A DNA stretch of 64,000 bases from Bacteroidales bacterium (GCA_017633985.1 JAGBOF010000016.1:35852-99851), one strand, 5' to 3'; shown: positions 36,149 to 46,665, numbered from the stretch's first letter. Numbers and translations are program-made. The notes: generated by a model not told the origin, from the letters alone.

Positions 36149-38529
36149 CTGTCAATGTTTTTGTTATTAAATATCACCGTACCGAAAGAAAGCGAAATAT
36201 TCCACGGTGTAAGTGCCGTATCTTCCCTTTGCGTATATGATAAGGAAAGAGATAAATTACCCAAAGGCGTTGCCGTAATGAATGACAATGCTCCTATGAA
36301 ATAAAACTTGGAAAACAAATTGCCGTAATAAGGCTGGTTGTCGTCATTTGCCAAAATTTCCCTTATGGGAAGGAATCCGTATAAGCCGCCCCGCAAAGAC
36401 GTTTCACCTAAAAACGACGATCCTATCTTGAATGATTGTTCCGTTCCCGCAGCTGCGAATTGGTTGGCGCGGTATTCGGGATAGAATCTGGTAAATGTTT
36501 CCAATGTCGGAGCGAAATATCCCGCATTTAACAAAGATGAACGTCTTGTTGAGAACAATTCCTGAAACGAATGGAAATATTTTGTTATCAATCCCGCAGA
36601 ATAGCGCTCCGTTACGTTTTTAAAAAACTTTGTCTCCAATTGTGCCTGTGCCCACGAATGGTTTTTGGAATACAACACATTGCCTTGATACAGCGAAGGG
36701 TCGTAAGTATAAGTTGTTCCAGGAATAAATTCTTCCTTTCCCGTAACCAGTTGCATGTTAAACTTGATAAAACTTCCCCGCGTAGGGTAAATATCGTTAT
36801 TCAACGTATTAATTTCGAACAAAACACCTGCAACAAAGTTCTGGAAAGTAGTCACGTCATTTGTATCGTATGAACTGATAAGATTATTATTAAAATACTT
36901 ATCGTTAGTAAAGCCTATACCTGTTTTCAATTCTATTTTACCGCGTCTTCCTGCGGGAACACCGAACTTTAGTTGTATATCCGCTTCCCTTTGTACCAGA
37001 TAATTATTTGCCGAATATTCGAACAATCCCGTACGGTTGCGGAAATAATTCCATCGGTTGATATTTATCTCACCCTTTAAATAAAAAGGGAAAGTCCTGT
37101 TGGGTATATCCATGCGGAAATCCAATCCCGATGCCGCATAATAACGTCCGAAATAACCGTTTATCTGCATCTTATAAGCGTATCTGTGAAAGAAATTATA
37201 CTCCAATCCTACGAACATATTGCTTATCGGGTCCGTGGAAAGTATACCGCCGACTTTTGCAATAAGCAAATTCTTCGTTTTTACGTTTACATCCAATATG
37301 AATGTCTTAAGAAAATTGTCATAATACACTTGTGAATTCAACGAACTTACTGCAGGCAAATCCGCAACGGTAAGATAATTCGGTTTTATATCTTCCAAAT
37401 ATATGCTGTCCTTATTAAGATTCATCGTAAGGAGTTTATCAATATGCACAGCCGCTTTCTCATCCACTCCGTGTACAAGTATATTTCCCAAAACAGGATG
37501 TTTTTTCTTGGCATTGAAACGTTGTCTGATTCCATTGTAATCCTGTTGCAATGAATCTACGCCTAACAACAGCTTTATACTGTCCGCTTTCTCACAGGCA
37601 GACAAATAACCCATTTGGATACACTGTTGTCTTTTTGAAAAATCCATTATATCCACAAAAGACATATCCGGCTCTATCATTAACGAACGTTGGCAAGGTA
37701 GATCATAACGCGAATCCACCGCAACCATGTTCTCTATATACAAAACCAAATCTTCTGCATTTGGTTCATCGAAATTACCCGCCACTTTAACGCCTATTAG
37801 AATGTCCGGATTGTATAATTCCATCATCTCATACGAAGGAAAATTATTGTAAACGCCTCCGTCGCATAACAAATGCCCGTCAATGTCTATCGGCGAGAAG
37901 AAAAACGGAAATGTCATCGATGCTCTGATACACCGTCCGAGATTACCGTGGTCTAAAAGCACTTGTTTTCTCTGGCCGACATCGGAAGCAATGCAAAAAA
38001 ACGGAATCATAAGTTTGCCGAAATCCTCCCCGCAGGCTTCATTGGCTGATGCAAAGAATTGATTAAACGCAAAATCCATCTGAATAGGGTTGATAAGACT
38101 TAAAGGTATCTCCGCTTTAAAATTTCTGTCTATATCAAAACCTACGCTTAACAAGGCAGATGAAGACGAGGGCAAATGCAAATATGATTTATACTTATCG
38201 GCAATCTTACTTGACAACCATTCGTTGAGTTCTTCCGAATAAAATATTTGCTCTATCTCCTCGGGCGAATAACCCGATGCATACAACCCGCCTATTATCG
38301 CTCCCATGGAAGTACCCGCTATGTAATCAATAGGGATATTATTCTGCTCCAAAGCTTTTAATACGCCGATATGTGCCAATCCCTTGGCGCCGCCGCCGCT
38401 TAACACCAAACCTATTTTAGGACGCACCGCACTGTCTTCTTTTGATGACAAAACGGAATCCGCCTGCGCATAAACGCAACCGAACGCACATAATATCAGC
38501 ACAATACTACATATAATCCGTTTTTTCAT
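36145..38529 (-). CDS. Patatin-like phospholipase with outer-membrane barrel
   Basis: The 794-residue product has a signal peptide ending VYAQADS, a patatin domain with the oxyanion loop GLVLSGGGAKGLAHIGVLKAL, nucleophile GTSMG near residue 74 and the dyad aspartate in CDGGVYNNFPS, then a POTRA-like region from about residue 340 and a C-terminal Omp85/BamA-type barrel ending LSLSYTQREDTALTPWNISLSFG. This is the type Vd (PlpD-like) layout: a lipase joined to its own outer-membrane barrel. It probably hydrolyses phospholipids at or outside the outer membrane. It is translationally coupled to the ABC ATPase gene. Confidence 0.92.
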   Translation of the reverse strand: MKKRIICSIVLILCAFGCVYAQADSVLSSKEDSAVRPKIGLVLSGGGAKGLAHIGVLKALEQNNIPIDYIAGTSMGAIIGGLYASGYSPEEIEQIFYSEELNEWLSSKIADKYKSYLHLPSSSSALLSVGFDIDRNFKAEIPLSLINPIQMDFAFNQFFASANEACGEDFGKLMIPFFCIASDVGQRKQVLLDHGNLGRCIRASMTFPFFFSPIDIDGHLLCDGGVYNNFPSYEMMELYNPDILIGVKVAGNFDEPNAEDLVLYIENMVAVDSRYDLPCQRSLMIEPDMSFVDIMDFSKRQQCIQMGYLSACEKADSIKLLLGVDSLQQDYNGIRQRFNAKKKHPVLGNILVHGVDEKAAVHIDKLLTMNLNKDSIYLEDIKPNYLTVADLPAVSSLNSQVYYDNFLKTFILDVNVKTKNLLIAKVGGILSTDPISNMFVGLEYNFFHRYAYKMQINGYFGRYYAASGLDFRMDIPNRTFPFYLKGEININRWNYFRNRTGLFEYSANNYLVQREADIQLKFGVPAGRRGKIELKTGIGFTNDKYFNNNLISSYDTNDVTTFQNFVAGVLFEINTLNNDIYPTRGSFIKFNMQLVTGKEEFIPGTTYTYDPSLYQGNVLYSKNHSWAQAQLETKFFKNVTERYSAGLITKYFHSFQELFSTRRSSLLNAGYFAPTLETFTRFYPEYRANQFAAAGTEQSFKIGSSFLGETSLRGGLYGFLPIREILANDDNQPYYGNLFSKFYFIGALSFITATPLGNLSLSLSYTQREDTALTPWNISLSFGTVIFNNKNIDR

Positions 38530-38675
38530 ACAAGCGGTAACAACAAGACATTAATTTATGATACAAAATTACGAATAAATTTTGATATTAAGCAAATAAA
38601 CAACTCCTTATTTTACGTTTTAAAACCGTAAAAAGCCTTTCGGCGGCACTGAAAAACACATTGCTTAATATTAAG

Positions 38676-38745
38676 ACGGCTTCCCGCAAAAATAATCAGC
38701 GATATTAATAAATTAATCAGCGATATTATTTTATTAATCTCGCTG
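38676..38745. repeat. 21-bp phased heptamer array, four cores
   Basis: Cores start at 38676 (ACGGCTT), 38697 (CAGCGAT), 38718 (CAGCGAT) and 38739 (CTCGCTG), exactly 21 bp apart. AATCAGCGA can pair with TCGCTGATT across the last spacer. It lies between the CDF and patatin genes on the minus strand, 38 bp after the CDF stop. Confidence 0.9.
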
Positions 38746-38783
38746 ATTAATTTTGACTCTTGTAATTGGCCCGAAATCAAAGG

Positions 38784-39767
38784 CTAACATCCGCAGTTTT
38801 TTCCGCTGCAATGAGTGCCTTTTACTTCGAATTCAAGTGTTGAATGCGCAATGTTATTATGTTGCAAATAGTCTTTAATTTGCGATTTGGTCTCTTCCAA
38901 ACGGTTTATATCCTTTATAAACACATGGGACGTCAATGCATTTTCCGTAGTTGATATAGCCCAGATATGAATATGGTGAATATCCTCCACATTTGCTATA
39001 TTTTTCATTCCTTCTACTATCTTATCCACCGAAATACCCTCGGGAACGCCGTCCAATGCCAACCGCAAAGAATCATGCAGCAAATCAAAGGTAGAATATA
39101 TAATAATAGCTGCGACAACAAGACCTATTACTCCGTCAATCCAATACATGCCCGTAAGCATTATGATTATACCAGAGACAACCACCCCTATCGACACCAA
39201 AGCATCGGCAGCCATGTGCAAATAAGCGCCTTTCACATTCAAATCTTTCTCTTTGTCTTTCATAAACAGCCATGCCGTAACACCGTTTACCAATACCCCA
39301 ACAGCAGCTGTTATACTTATCATCTTACCTTCCACGACCTCGGCTGCAAACAACTTATGTATACTTTCCCAGATAATAAAGGCAACGGCAATTATCAATA
39401 TCACGGCATTGATAAGCGAAACGTGAATCGTCATTTTCTTATATCCGTACGTGTAATTATTGTTTGTATGAATTTTTGCCAGACGGAAAGCCAACATTGC
39501 AAGAATTAACGACGCCACGTCGCTTAAGTTATGGCCTGCATCGGATATTAAACCTACCGAACCTGCAAAAAATCCGATCAAAAACTCAACTACGACAAAC
39601 AAAGCATTCAGAACAATTCCCCAAATAAAGGCTTTGTTCAATGAATCGGCGTTAATGTTCCCGTGATGATGGTGATGGTGTCCGTGCGAATGCGTATGGT
39701 TATGTTCATGTGAATGTTCCGCATGATTGTGTCCGCATTGTGCTTCGTGTTTATGTAACTCTTCCAT
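38784..39767 (-). CDS. Cation diffusion facilitator (zinc/cobalt exporter)
   Basis: Starting at ATG 39767 the 327-residue protein opens with a histidine-rich tail of about 35 residues (for example HSHGHHHHHHG), then six membrane helices with metal sites DAGHNLSDVASL and HMAADALVSIG, and a C-terminal cytosolic domain (HIHIWAISTTENALTSHVFI) ending in a cysteine-rich GTHCSGKNCGC. It is a CzcD/ZitB-like proton-driven exporter, most likely for zinc. The frame extends upstream to 39881, but those residues have no family match. A terminator belonging to the upstream operon lies just beyond. Confidence 0.92.
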   Translation of the reverse strand: MEELHKHEAQCGHNHAEHSHEHNHTHSHGHHHHHHGNINADSLNKAFIWGIVLNALFVVVEFLIGFFAGSVGLISDAGHNLSDVASLILAMLAFRLAKIHTNNNYTYGYKKMTIHVSLINAVILIIAVAFIIWESIHKLFAAEVVEGKMISITAAVGVLVNGVTAWLFMKDKEKDLNVKGAYLHMAADALVSIGVVVSGIIIMLTGMYWIDGVIGLVVAAIIIYSTFDLLHDSLRLALDGVPEGISVDKIVEGMKNIANVEDIHHIHIWAISTTENALTSHVFIKDINRLEETKSQIKDYLQHNNIAHSTLEFEVKGTHCSGKNCGC

Positions 39768-39880
39768 TTTGTTTATTAATTTAAATTTTCCATGCTGCAA
39801 AATTATACCATTTTTACATACTGCGGTATACACAGATGTGAGTATTTTAAGATATATCAGCGTTTTTGTCCGTAAAAACA

Positions 39881-39917
39881 ATAAGAAGTGTTGCCTTTAT
39901 GTGACAACACTTCTTAT
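39881..39917 (-). terminator. Terminator of the TPR / beta-barrel operon
   Basis: A perfect 13-bp stem, ATAAGAAGTGTTG (39881-39893) and CAACACTTCTTAT (39905-39917). On the minus strand it is followed by TGTTTTTACGG, so it suits the operon ending at 39935. Confidence 0.75.
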
Positions 39918-39934
39918 ATAACTATTTATTATTT

Positions 39935-41746
39935 CTAAAATTTGTAACTTGCCCCTAACATTCCGATAAATGAATAAACTGGATAGTCATAATAGCGTTG
40001 GTATTTCTGGAATGCCAGATTTTCCAAGTCAATAAAGAACGCCCAATTGTCATTATATTGATATGAAGCCTCAAGATTAACGTCTACCATCGCTTTTAAA
40101 TCATATTCAGTAAGAATGTATCTTGCTTTTTGTTTGCTTTTGAATGTCGGAGTAAGGGTTACAAACAGTTTGTCGTCATATTTGTAAGTTGCTTTAACGC
40201 TTGCCGTGAATTTAGGGCTGTACCACGCCGTTACGTCATCATTGCGTTTTACGCTTTGGAATGTGGTGTTAAGGTTTAAGTTAAATGAGTTTGCTATATT
40301 GAAATGTGTCTCCAATGTAGCATAATAACGTTTTGCGTTTGCGTAATCTATATTCACCGTATTAAACACAGGTGCCGCCCAAACAGGAAGATTGTAAAAG
40401 AAATGGTGGTTTCTCATCTCCGTTATACCGCCTTCCAATGATACCTGGGCATTAGGCGAGATTGTAGCGATAAGTTTGGCAAATAAATTCTCGTTTGCTT
40501 CATCCTGTAAGCGCACTGACGCTGCCAAGAAAGGGTTTTCCTTTGTCATTTCATACAAAGTAGGAAGTTTTGCTTCACTTTTGAATCCTCCGTAGAAGGA
40601 AAGAATGTTTTGCATCAACTCAAAAGATATTGTTGCCGTAGGAAGAATTTGAAAATCGTTATATCCGTTAATTTTAGGTATGAATGCCAACGATGCAAAG
40701 AAGTGGAATTTTCTGTAATCGAATATAAAATAAGGTGAAAAATTAAATAAAGCACGTCCTTGTGAGAATTCATCCATGTTTTCCCATTCATTTTGTAAAT
40801 AAATCCATGCAGGATCAGTCAGAAGCATTTCAGGAATATCACTTTTTCCCCAATTGCCTTTATATTTTCTGAAAGCGTGGCGGTAATCAAATGTCATACC
40901 CAATGTTTGCTCGGTATTACCGAACAAATGTACCTCTTTGCTACCGTCAATCATAGCATGCAAGTCCAATTCACGCGATTTAAGCTTGGAAGTAGTATAA
41001 TTAACGGAAGCAAGTGTATTAAAATGAAACGAATTTTCCCTTAAACCTCTTTTATATGCCAAATCCATACCTAAATTGTGGTATGCAGCACGGTAATCTT
41101 TCTTTTTAATATCTTCAATTGACGTTACGCCCGGCATAAATATAGAAGGAAGATTTCCGCTTCCGTAACCCTCACTGCCGTAATAGTAATGACGGTTGTA
41201 ATTGTAGAATGCACGTCCTGCAAGAATCTCATTGTCAAAAATTCTCTTACCCCAAAGGTTCACATCATTATTGCTGTAACCTGCATATCCGTAATCTTTT
41301 TGCTGACCTATAACACTGCGTGAATAAACATCCGCTCCGTATATCAGATGTCTGTCCCTCAAAGAAGAATATGATGCCTGAATCAAAGGAGTGAAGCCAT
41401 TACCGAGTTTTTTACTCAATGCCATTCCCAAACCTCCCTTAATATTGAAATTATACAACCTTGCTACAGGTTCGCCTTTCACTTGTGCCGCCTTAATGGT
41501 ATCAAAAGCCAGGTGTGTTTCGTATCCCTTGTCAATTTTTTCAAATGTAAGGTTGATTTGTGAAAAAGACGTATCGAAAATACTCGGGTTTTCCGTTATC
41601 TTATTAGCATCGGTCACAATAGGATTGAATCCTACGTTTACAATAACGCTCTCATTGTAAACAGAATCCTTTTGTGCAGAAACATTTCCTGACAACAGTG
41701 CAGCAAATAATGATAACAGTGCTATTTTTTTTATATTTGTCTTCAT
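39935..41746 (-). CDS. TonB-receptor-like outer-membrane beta-barrel protein
   Basis: The 603-residue product has a signal peptide ending GNVSAQKDS and then about 22 amphipathic strands with aromatic girdles, ending in F (GMLGASYKF), typical of a large outer-membrane barrel. No plug domain or TonB box is visible, so it is not a standard TonB-dependent receptor. It follows the giant TPR gene by 59 bp and shares its terminator, so the two proteins probably act together, one in the periplasm and one in the outer membrane. Role unknown. Confidence 0.78.
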   Translation of the reverse strand: MKTNIKKIALLSLFAALLSGNVSAQKDSVYNESVIVNVGFNPIVTDANKITENPSIFDTSFSQINLTFEKIDKGYETHLAFDTIKAAQVKGEPVARLYNFNIKGGLGMALSKKLGNGFTPLIQASYSSLRDRHLIYGADVYSRSVIGQQKDYGYAGYSNNDVNLWGKRIFDNEILAGRAFYNYNRHYYYGSEGYGSGNLPSIFMPGVTSIEDIKKKDYRAAYHNLGMDLAYKRGLRENSFHFNTLASVNYTTSKLKSRELDLHAMIDGSKEVHLFGNTEQTLGMTFDYRHAFRKYKGNWGKSDIPEMLLTDPAWIYLQNEWENMDEFSQGRALFNFSPYFIFDYRKFHFFASLAFIPKINGYNDFQILPTATISFELMQNILSFYGGFKSEAKLPTLYEMTKENPFLAASVRLQDEANENLFAKLIATISPNAQVSLEGGITEMRNHHFFYNLPVWAAPVFNTVNIDYANAKRYYATLETHFNIANSFNLNLNTTFQSVKRNDDVTAWYSPKFTASVKATYKYDDKLFVTLTPTFKSKQKARYILTEYDLKAMVDVNLEASYQYNDNWAFFIDLENLAFQKYQRYYDYPVYSFIGMLGASYKF

Positions 41747-41805
41747 CTTATTATATTTCTATATTATTTCTTCTGTTTATTATTGTCTCTTGTGCGTTTT
41801 ATTGT

Positions 41806-44800
41806 TTACGGAACAATTATTTCATCCACTGAATTCTGTTGTTCCTGTTCTTTTTGTTCGTTTTCCTGCTTCTTTTCTTCCTGTTTCTTCTCCAAAGCAT
41901 CGTATTTGTCCTGTGCTTTCTTGACAACCTCTTCGTTATCGTAGTTATCAATAATACTTTTCAAGGTTTGTTTAGCCTGAAATTCGTTTCCGCGTTTTGC
42001 AAATATGTCCGCCCACAAAATAAACGATTCCGCAAGATAATATTCATCTGTAGGATTCTTTGAGAATTGCTTTATAATCTTCTCACTTGCATCCAGATTA
42101 TCGGCATTGTATTCCAAAAGTGCCAGAGTATACATACTTTCCGCTGCAATCTCCCCGTTATCAGAATCCTTTATCTTATTAAACCATTCTTTCGCCTTTT
42201 CATTGTCTCCTGTTGCCAAATAAGATTTTGCCAGCAAATATCCGGCTTTGTCCGTATTCTCCTTACCTATACCTTGTGTTGCAATAATCTTTTCTGCATA
42301 GTTTGCAGCAGAATTATACTGTTCATTATCGTAATACATCTGCATTAAAGCCAAATGGGATTTTGTTTTATTCGCCTGTGATGAAGTTATACTATCCAAA
42401 CGTGTATAAAGAATTATTGCCTGCGCTTTATCGTGAATCTCATAGTACGATGCAGCGTTAACAAGAGCTTTCTCCGTGTATTGGGTCGCAGGCTTCATTG
42501 CTATTTTTGCAAAATTACTTGCAGCCGATGCGCTGTCACCGATACGCAAATAGGAATCCGCCAAATAATATGTTGCCTTATCGCTGTTCGAAGAAGAAGC
42601 GAAAGACTGAAGATATTTCTCAAAAGACGCAGTAGCTTCTTTATACTTTTCATCCATATATTGGTTCTCGGCAGTCTGGTAAAGCATCTGCTCTTTTTCG
42701 GCATCGGTTACGGTAATATTGCCTATCGTCTTAACATATGCGAAATATTCATCCGTCTGACCTTTATCCATGTAAATATTTTTAATAGTTGATAAAGCGG
42801 CTTTGGATTCTGCGGAGTTAGGGTATTGTTTTACAAGTTTGTCTAATGTGGTCAATGCCGCATTGTAATTACCAGCCTGATATTGAAGCATACCTATTTT
42901 TCCCAAACTTTCCTTTACGTTTGCAGATTGCGGGTATTCCCTTACCAATTGCTGATAAGTCTGCATAGCTTTGTCATTTTTATCCAATGCCAAGTAGGTA
43001 TTAGCCAATTCATACGTCATATTTGCACGGTAAGTTGATGACGGGAATTTTTCTATTGCCGTTTCCAATGTCACTGCCTTTGCTTGCTGATTGCTTGAGG
43101 CTCCCTGTGCCATAGCTTTTTGATAATAAGCATAATCAATATTATTTCGGTTCTCTTTAATAACCGTGTCATAATATTTAACAGCTCCCGTATAATTACG
43201 CAACATGTATTCACAATCACCTAACCTTAATTTGCTGTCATTAATTACGGCAGAAGAAATTTTATTATTGCTGCCGTCAGCCGTTTTCAAGAAATAATTC
43301 TTGGCAAGTGCGTATTTCTTTTGCTTAAACAGGTTATACGCCATGGAATAATCGGCATTATCAACGTACACGGAAGTTTTATAGTCAGGAACCGAATAAA
43401 ACTTATTCAATGAAGCAATGCTCTTACCGTATTCATCTATTTTGTAATAACTTTCAGCTTCCAAATAATATGCTGTTGCAGTAAGAGAGTTATTAAGCGG
43501 ATACTTAAGGGATTTATCAAAGGTTTCTATTGCCTGTTTGTACTGACCGACATTGTAAAGTTCTATTCCTCGGTTGACGGCAATCTTTTGATAAATCTCA
43601 TTCATCTGTTTGCTTCTGTTATCCATCTGTTGCATCAACTCAAGTGCATCTTTGTAATTGCGTGTACGCTCGTAAAGTTGCACAAGATAATTTTGGGCTT
43701 CCTGTTTCTTATTGCTTTTCGGGTATTGTTTGATATATGTCTGAAAGTTTTTGATTGCATCATTATAAGGTCCCGGGTCATTAACGCAAAGTTTGGAGTA
43801 ATTCCACATACTTTCTTCTTGTATTTTTTTATCAAAATTCATATCACCCGCAGCCTTATAACTACTTTTAGCCAATGTTGTATCTTTTTGCTGTAAGTAA
43901 CAATACCCCAAATAATACAAAGAATTCTGACCCATCTGATCATTTTCCTGTGCAGATTCTGTTAGATAATCTATTGCTTTTACATATTCACCTGTCTGCA
44001 TCAAGCAATATCCCATCAAATAGTTGTCATCACGGTTTACCGCTTGATTACTCTCTATTGATTTTTGAATGTAAGGCAAAGCCTGTTCATATTGTCCTTT
44101 CTTATAATAGGAATCTCCCAACATACGGTTCAACTCCGTTGCTCTCTTACTGTTTTTGGATTTCTCACTCAATGTAGGAGCCATTTCTATAAGTTTGTCA
44201 TAATCCCCGTTTAAATAATATATCTGGCATATATAATAAGGAACAACTGATTTGAAATATTTGTCTTTTCTTAAACCCTCAAATTCCGTCAAAGCTTGTT
44301 TATATTTGCCCTGTTCGTAAAGAATATGCGCATAATAGTACTTTGCCGGAGAGGAATAAACACTTTCGGAATCCTTTACTTTTTCAAACGACGATAATGC
44401 CCGCTCATAACTTCCGTTTAAGAATAAGCAATAACCTATTTTGTAATAATATTCCAAATATTCGCTTGAAGGTAAAGATTCAACATCAATTAATTGATAC
44501 GTCTCCAAAGCTCTAATGTATTCACTCTTTTGAATATACCAATTAGCTATGTAGAAAACAGCGCGGTTGAGTTTCTCACTGTTTGGGAACAACGTCATAT
44601 ATTCATTGAACAATACGTCAACATCATTATTCATTAAATAATAAGCGCACATTGCCCTTTGCCAATACAAATCATTCAATTCATCGGTTTGATTGGCGTG
44701 ATTATATTTATCAGGTGCAATACTTTGATAATTTTTTATCAAAAGCGAATAATCATTGTACGCATCGGAATAATTTTTTGCATTGAATTTTTCCTGTGCC

Positions 44801-44916
44801 GTTTTGCTTAAAGCATTAAACTGCTGCGTTGTAAACGTATTTTGTGCATTCAAACTCATATTTACTGAAATAAATGCACCTATCAGAATGCCTATCGTCT
44901 TTATTTTAGTATTCAT
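41806..44916 (-). CDS. Large secreted tetratricopeptide repeat protein
   Basis: From ATG 44916 the 1036-residue product has a signal peptide ending MSLNAQNTF and is built almost wholly of TPR helices, with clear A/G-Y-A-F-P-like repeats such as YYKIGYCLFLNGSYERALSSF, seen as ALSSFEKVKD, QALPYIQKSIESN and AITALDKLVKQYPNSAE-like segments. It ends in a highly charged E/K/Q tract and DEIIVP. TPR solenoids bind other proteins; a periplasmic scaffold is plausible. It is first in a two-gene operon with the beta-barrel gene, from a promoter at 44952-44959. Confidence 0.85.
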   Translation of the reverse strand: MNTKIKTIGILIGAFISVNMSLNAQNTFTTQQFNALSKTAQEKFNAKNYSDAYNDYSLLIKNYQSIAPDKYNHANQTDELNDLYWQRAMCAYYLMNNDVDVLFNEYMTLFPNSEKLNRAVFYIANWYIQKSEYIRALETYQLIDVESLPSSEYLEYYYKIGYCLFLNGSYERALSSFEKVKDSESVYSSPAKYYYAHILYEQGKYKQALTEFEGLRKDKYFKSVVPYYICQIYYLNGDYDKLIEMAPTLSEKSKNSKRATELNRMLGDSYYKKGQYEQALPYIQKSIESNQAVNRDDNYLMGYCLMQTGEYVKAIDYLTESAQENDQMGQNSLYYLGYCYLQQKDTTLAKSSYKAAGDMNFDKKIQEESMWNYSKLCVNDPGPYNDAIKNFQTYIKQYPKSNKKQEAQNYLVQLYERTRNYKDALELMQQMDNRSKQMNEIYQKIAVNRGIELYNVGQYKQAIETFDKSLKYPLNNSLTATAYYLEAESYYKIDEYGKSIASLNKFYSVPDYKTSVYVDNADYSMAYNLFKQKKYALAKNYFLKTADGSNNKISSAVINDSKLRLGDCEYMLRNYTGAVKYYDTVIKENRNNIDYAYYQKAMAQGASSNQQAKAVTLETAIEKFPSSTYRANMTYELANTYLALDKNDKAMQTYQQLVREYPQSANVKESLGKIGMLQYQAGNYNAALTTLDKLVKQYPNSAESKAALSTIKNIYMDKGQTDEYFAYVKTIGNITVTDAEKEQMLYQTAENQYMDEKYKEATASFEKYLQSFASSSNSDKATYYLADSYLRIGDSASAASNFAKIAMKPATQYTEKALVNAASYYEIHDKAQAIILYTRLDSITSSQANKTKSHLALMQMYYDNEQYNSAANYAEKIIATQGIGKENTDKAGYLLAKSYLATGDNEKAKEWFNKIKDSDNGEIAAESMYTLALLEYNADNLDASEKIIKQFSKNPTDEYYLAESFILWADIFAKRGNEFQAKQTLKSIIDNYDNEEVVKKAQDKYDALEKKQEEKKQENEQKEQEQQNSVDEIIVP

Positions 44917-44951
44917 ATTAAATATTATTCTTATCAATTTTTTCTGCACGG

Positions 44952-44959
44952 CAAAGTTA
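44952..44959 (-). promoter_or_regulatory. Probable -7 box for the TPR operon
   Basis: Minus strand TAACTTTG followed by C, 36 bp before the ATG at 44916. Confidence 0.55.
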
Positions 44960-45045
44960 ATAAAAATTTACAATCCGAAGCCGAATATCAATTTATTTTC
45001 ACAGATTATTTCGTTTATTGTTCCAAAAAATAATCATATATTTCA

Positions 45046-45075
45046 TTGTCAGTAGTTAAAAAAGTATTATTTTTG
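45046..45075 (+). promoter_or_regulatory. Promoter of the SLC13 gene
   Basis: TTG at 45046-45048 and TATTTTTG at 45068-45075, 19 bp apart, 55 bp before the ATG. Confidence 0.6.
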
Positions 45076-45129
45076 CAACTTATTTTCAGAAAATAAAATA
45101 AACTTTAACAAATAATTAGTATACAAATT

Positions 45130-46590
45130 ATGTCAACACCAACACAACAATTTGTACAGGGACTAAAGACCAAGAAGTTTATCTCGTTTGCCATCGCATG
45201 CTTGATAACGCTTATCATTTGGAACTTACCCTTAAGTACATTCGGTATCGACGGTTTAACCGTCATTCACCGACGTATCATAGCAGTATTTGCTTTTGCC
45301 ATCATCAGCTGGATAACCGAGTGCATACCTGCATGGGCTACTTCCGTAGCCGTTATAGGTATTTTATTATTTTCGGCTTCCGACAGCGCATTGGCATGGA
45401 TGACTGCAGGCTTTGAGAAAGAAGACTTATTGTCTTACAAAGCCTTGCTTGCAACATTTGCAGACCCTATCGTAATATTGTTCCTTGGCGGATTCATATT
45501 AGCCGAAGCTGCCAGCAAGACAGGACTGGACGTAGTGTTTGCCCGTTCGCTTTTAAAACCTTTCGGAAAAAAGAGTGAGATAGTATTGTTAGGCTTTTTG
45601 CTTGTTACAGGCATTTTCTCAATGTTTGTTTCCAACACGGCAACAGCCGCAATGATGCTTACTTTCCTTGCTCCGGTTTTCAAGGCATTGCCTGCCGACG
45701 GAAAAGGACGTATAGCCTTAACATTGGCTATACCTGTGGCTGCCAACATCGGCGGTATTGGTTCTCCTATCGGTACTCCTCCGAACATGATTGCACTTAA
45801 GTATCTTAACGACCCCGAAGGCTTGAACATGAATATAGGTTTCGGTCAATGGATGATCGTTATGATGCCTTACGCCATTCTTTTGCTTTTGATAGGCTGG
45901 TTTTTCCTTAAAAAGATGTTCCCTTTCAAAGCAAAAACTATTGATTTGAGAATAGAGGGTGAAGTGAAAAAAGACTGGAGAACCGTAGTTGTGGCAGTTA
46001 CCTTTATTGTTACGGTATTATTATGGTTATTGGACCGTGTAACGGGTATCAACGCCAACGCAGTAGCAATGTTGCCTATCGCAGTGTTCGCAATCACTGG
46101 CGTAATTAAAGCAAAGGATTTACAAGGATTAAGTTGGGATGTATTATGGATGGTAGCCGGAGGTTTCGCATTAGGTTTGGCTTTAAACTCATCGGGCCTT
46201 GCTAAAGCGATGATAGAAAGCATACCATTCGGATCATTCTCCCCTATATTGATTCTTGTTATCTCGGGATTGATTTGCTATTTGCTTTCCAACTTTATCT
46301 CCAACACTGCAACGGCTGCCCTTTTGGTTCCTATCCTTGCATTGGTTGCCAAAGGTATGGGCGACAGTATAAACGGTATCGGCGGAGTTGCAACAATCCT
46401 TATCGGTATTGCCATCAGTGCTTCGTGTGCTATGTGTTTGCCTATCTCCACTCCTCCTAACGCAATCGCATATTCGACCGGTTTGGTTGAACAAAAACAG
46501 ATGTTGCGCATAGGACTTTTGATGGGTATCATCGGTATGGTAGTCGGATATGTACTTTTGTTCTTATTGGGACAAGTAGGATATTTTTAA
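45130..46590 (+). CDS. SLC13 / DASS family sodium-coupled anion transporter
   Basis: The 486-residue membrane protein has both halves of the DASS signature: FVSNTATAAMMLTFLAPVF with NIGGIGSPIGTPPNMIAL, and the matching FISNTATAALLVPILALVA with CLPISTPPNAIAYSTG. SNT and TPP motifs form the sodium and carboxylate sites. The family imports succinate, malate, fumarate, citrate or sulfate with sodium. With the propionate pathway nearby, a C4-dicarboxylate substrate is attractive but unproven. It has its own promoter and two tandem terminators. Confidence 0.93.
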   Translation: MSTPTQQFVQGLKTKKFISFAIACLITLIIWNLPLSTFGIDGLTVIHRRIIAVFAFAIISWITECIPAWATSVAVIGILLFSASDSALAWMTAGFEKEDLLSYKALLATFADPIVILFLGGFILAEAASKTGLDVVFARSLLKPFGKKSEIVLLGFLLVTGIFSMFVSNTATAAMMLTFLAPVFKALPADGKGRIALTLAIPVAANIGGIGSPIGTPPNMIALKYLNDPEGLNMNIGFGQWMIVMMPYAILLLLIGWFFLKKMFPFKAKTIDLRIEGEVKKDWRTVVVAVTFIVTVLLWLLDRVTGINANAVAMLPIAVFAITGVIKAKDLQGLSWDVLWMVAGGFALGLALNSSGLAKAMIESIPFGSFSPILILVISGLICYLLSNFISNTATAALLVPILALVAKGMGDSINGIGGVATILIGIAISASCAMCLPISTPPNAIAYSTGLVEQKQMLRIGLLMGIIGMVVGYVLLFLLGQVGYF

Positions 46591-46607
46591 TATAACCGAT
46601 CATTACT

Positions 46608-46643
46608 GCTGCGGTGCAATCTAAAAAAACAATTGCCCGCAGC
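46608..46643 (+). terminator. First terminator after the SLC13 gene
   Basis: GCTGCGGTGCAAT (46608-46620) pairs with ATTGCCCGCAGC (46632-46643) with one bulged T, followed by ATTTTAAAA. Confidence 0.7.
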
Positions 46644-46665
46644 ATTTTAAAAACATCTGAATTTT

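Noticed and set aside
39935..41746. Barrel gene as a SusC-type TonB-dependent receptor
   Set aside because: It lacks a plug domain and TonB box, is too short, and has no SusD partner; the neighbour is a TPR protein.
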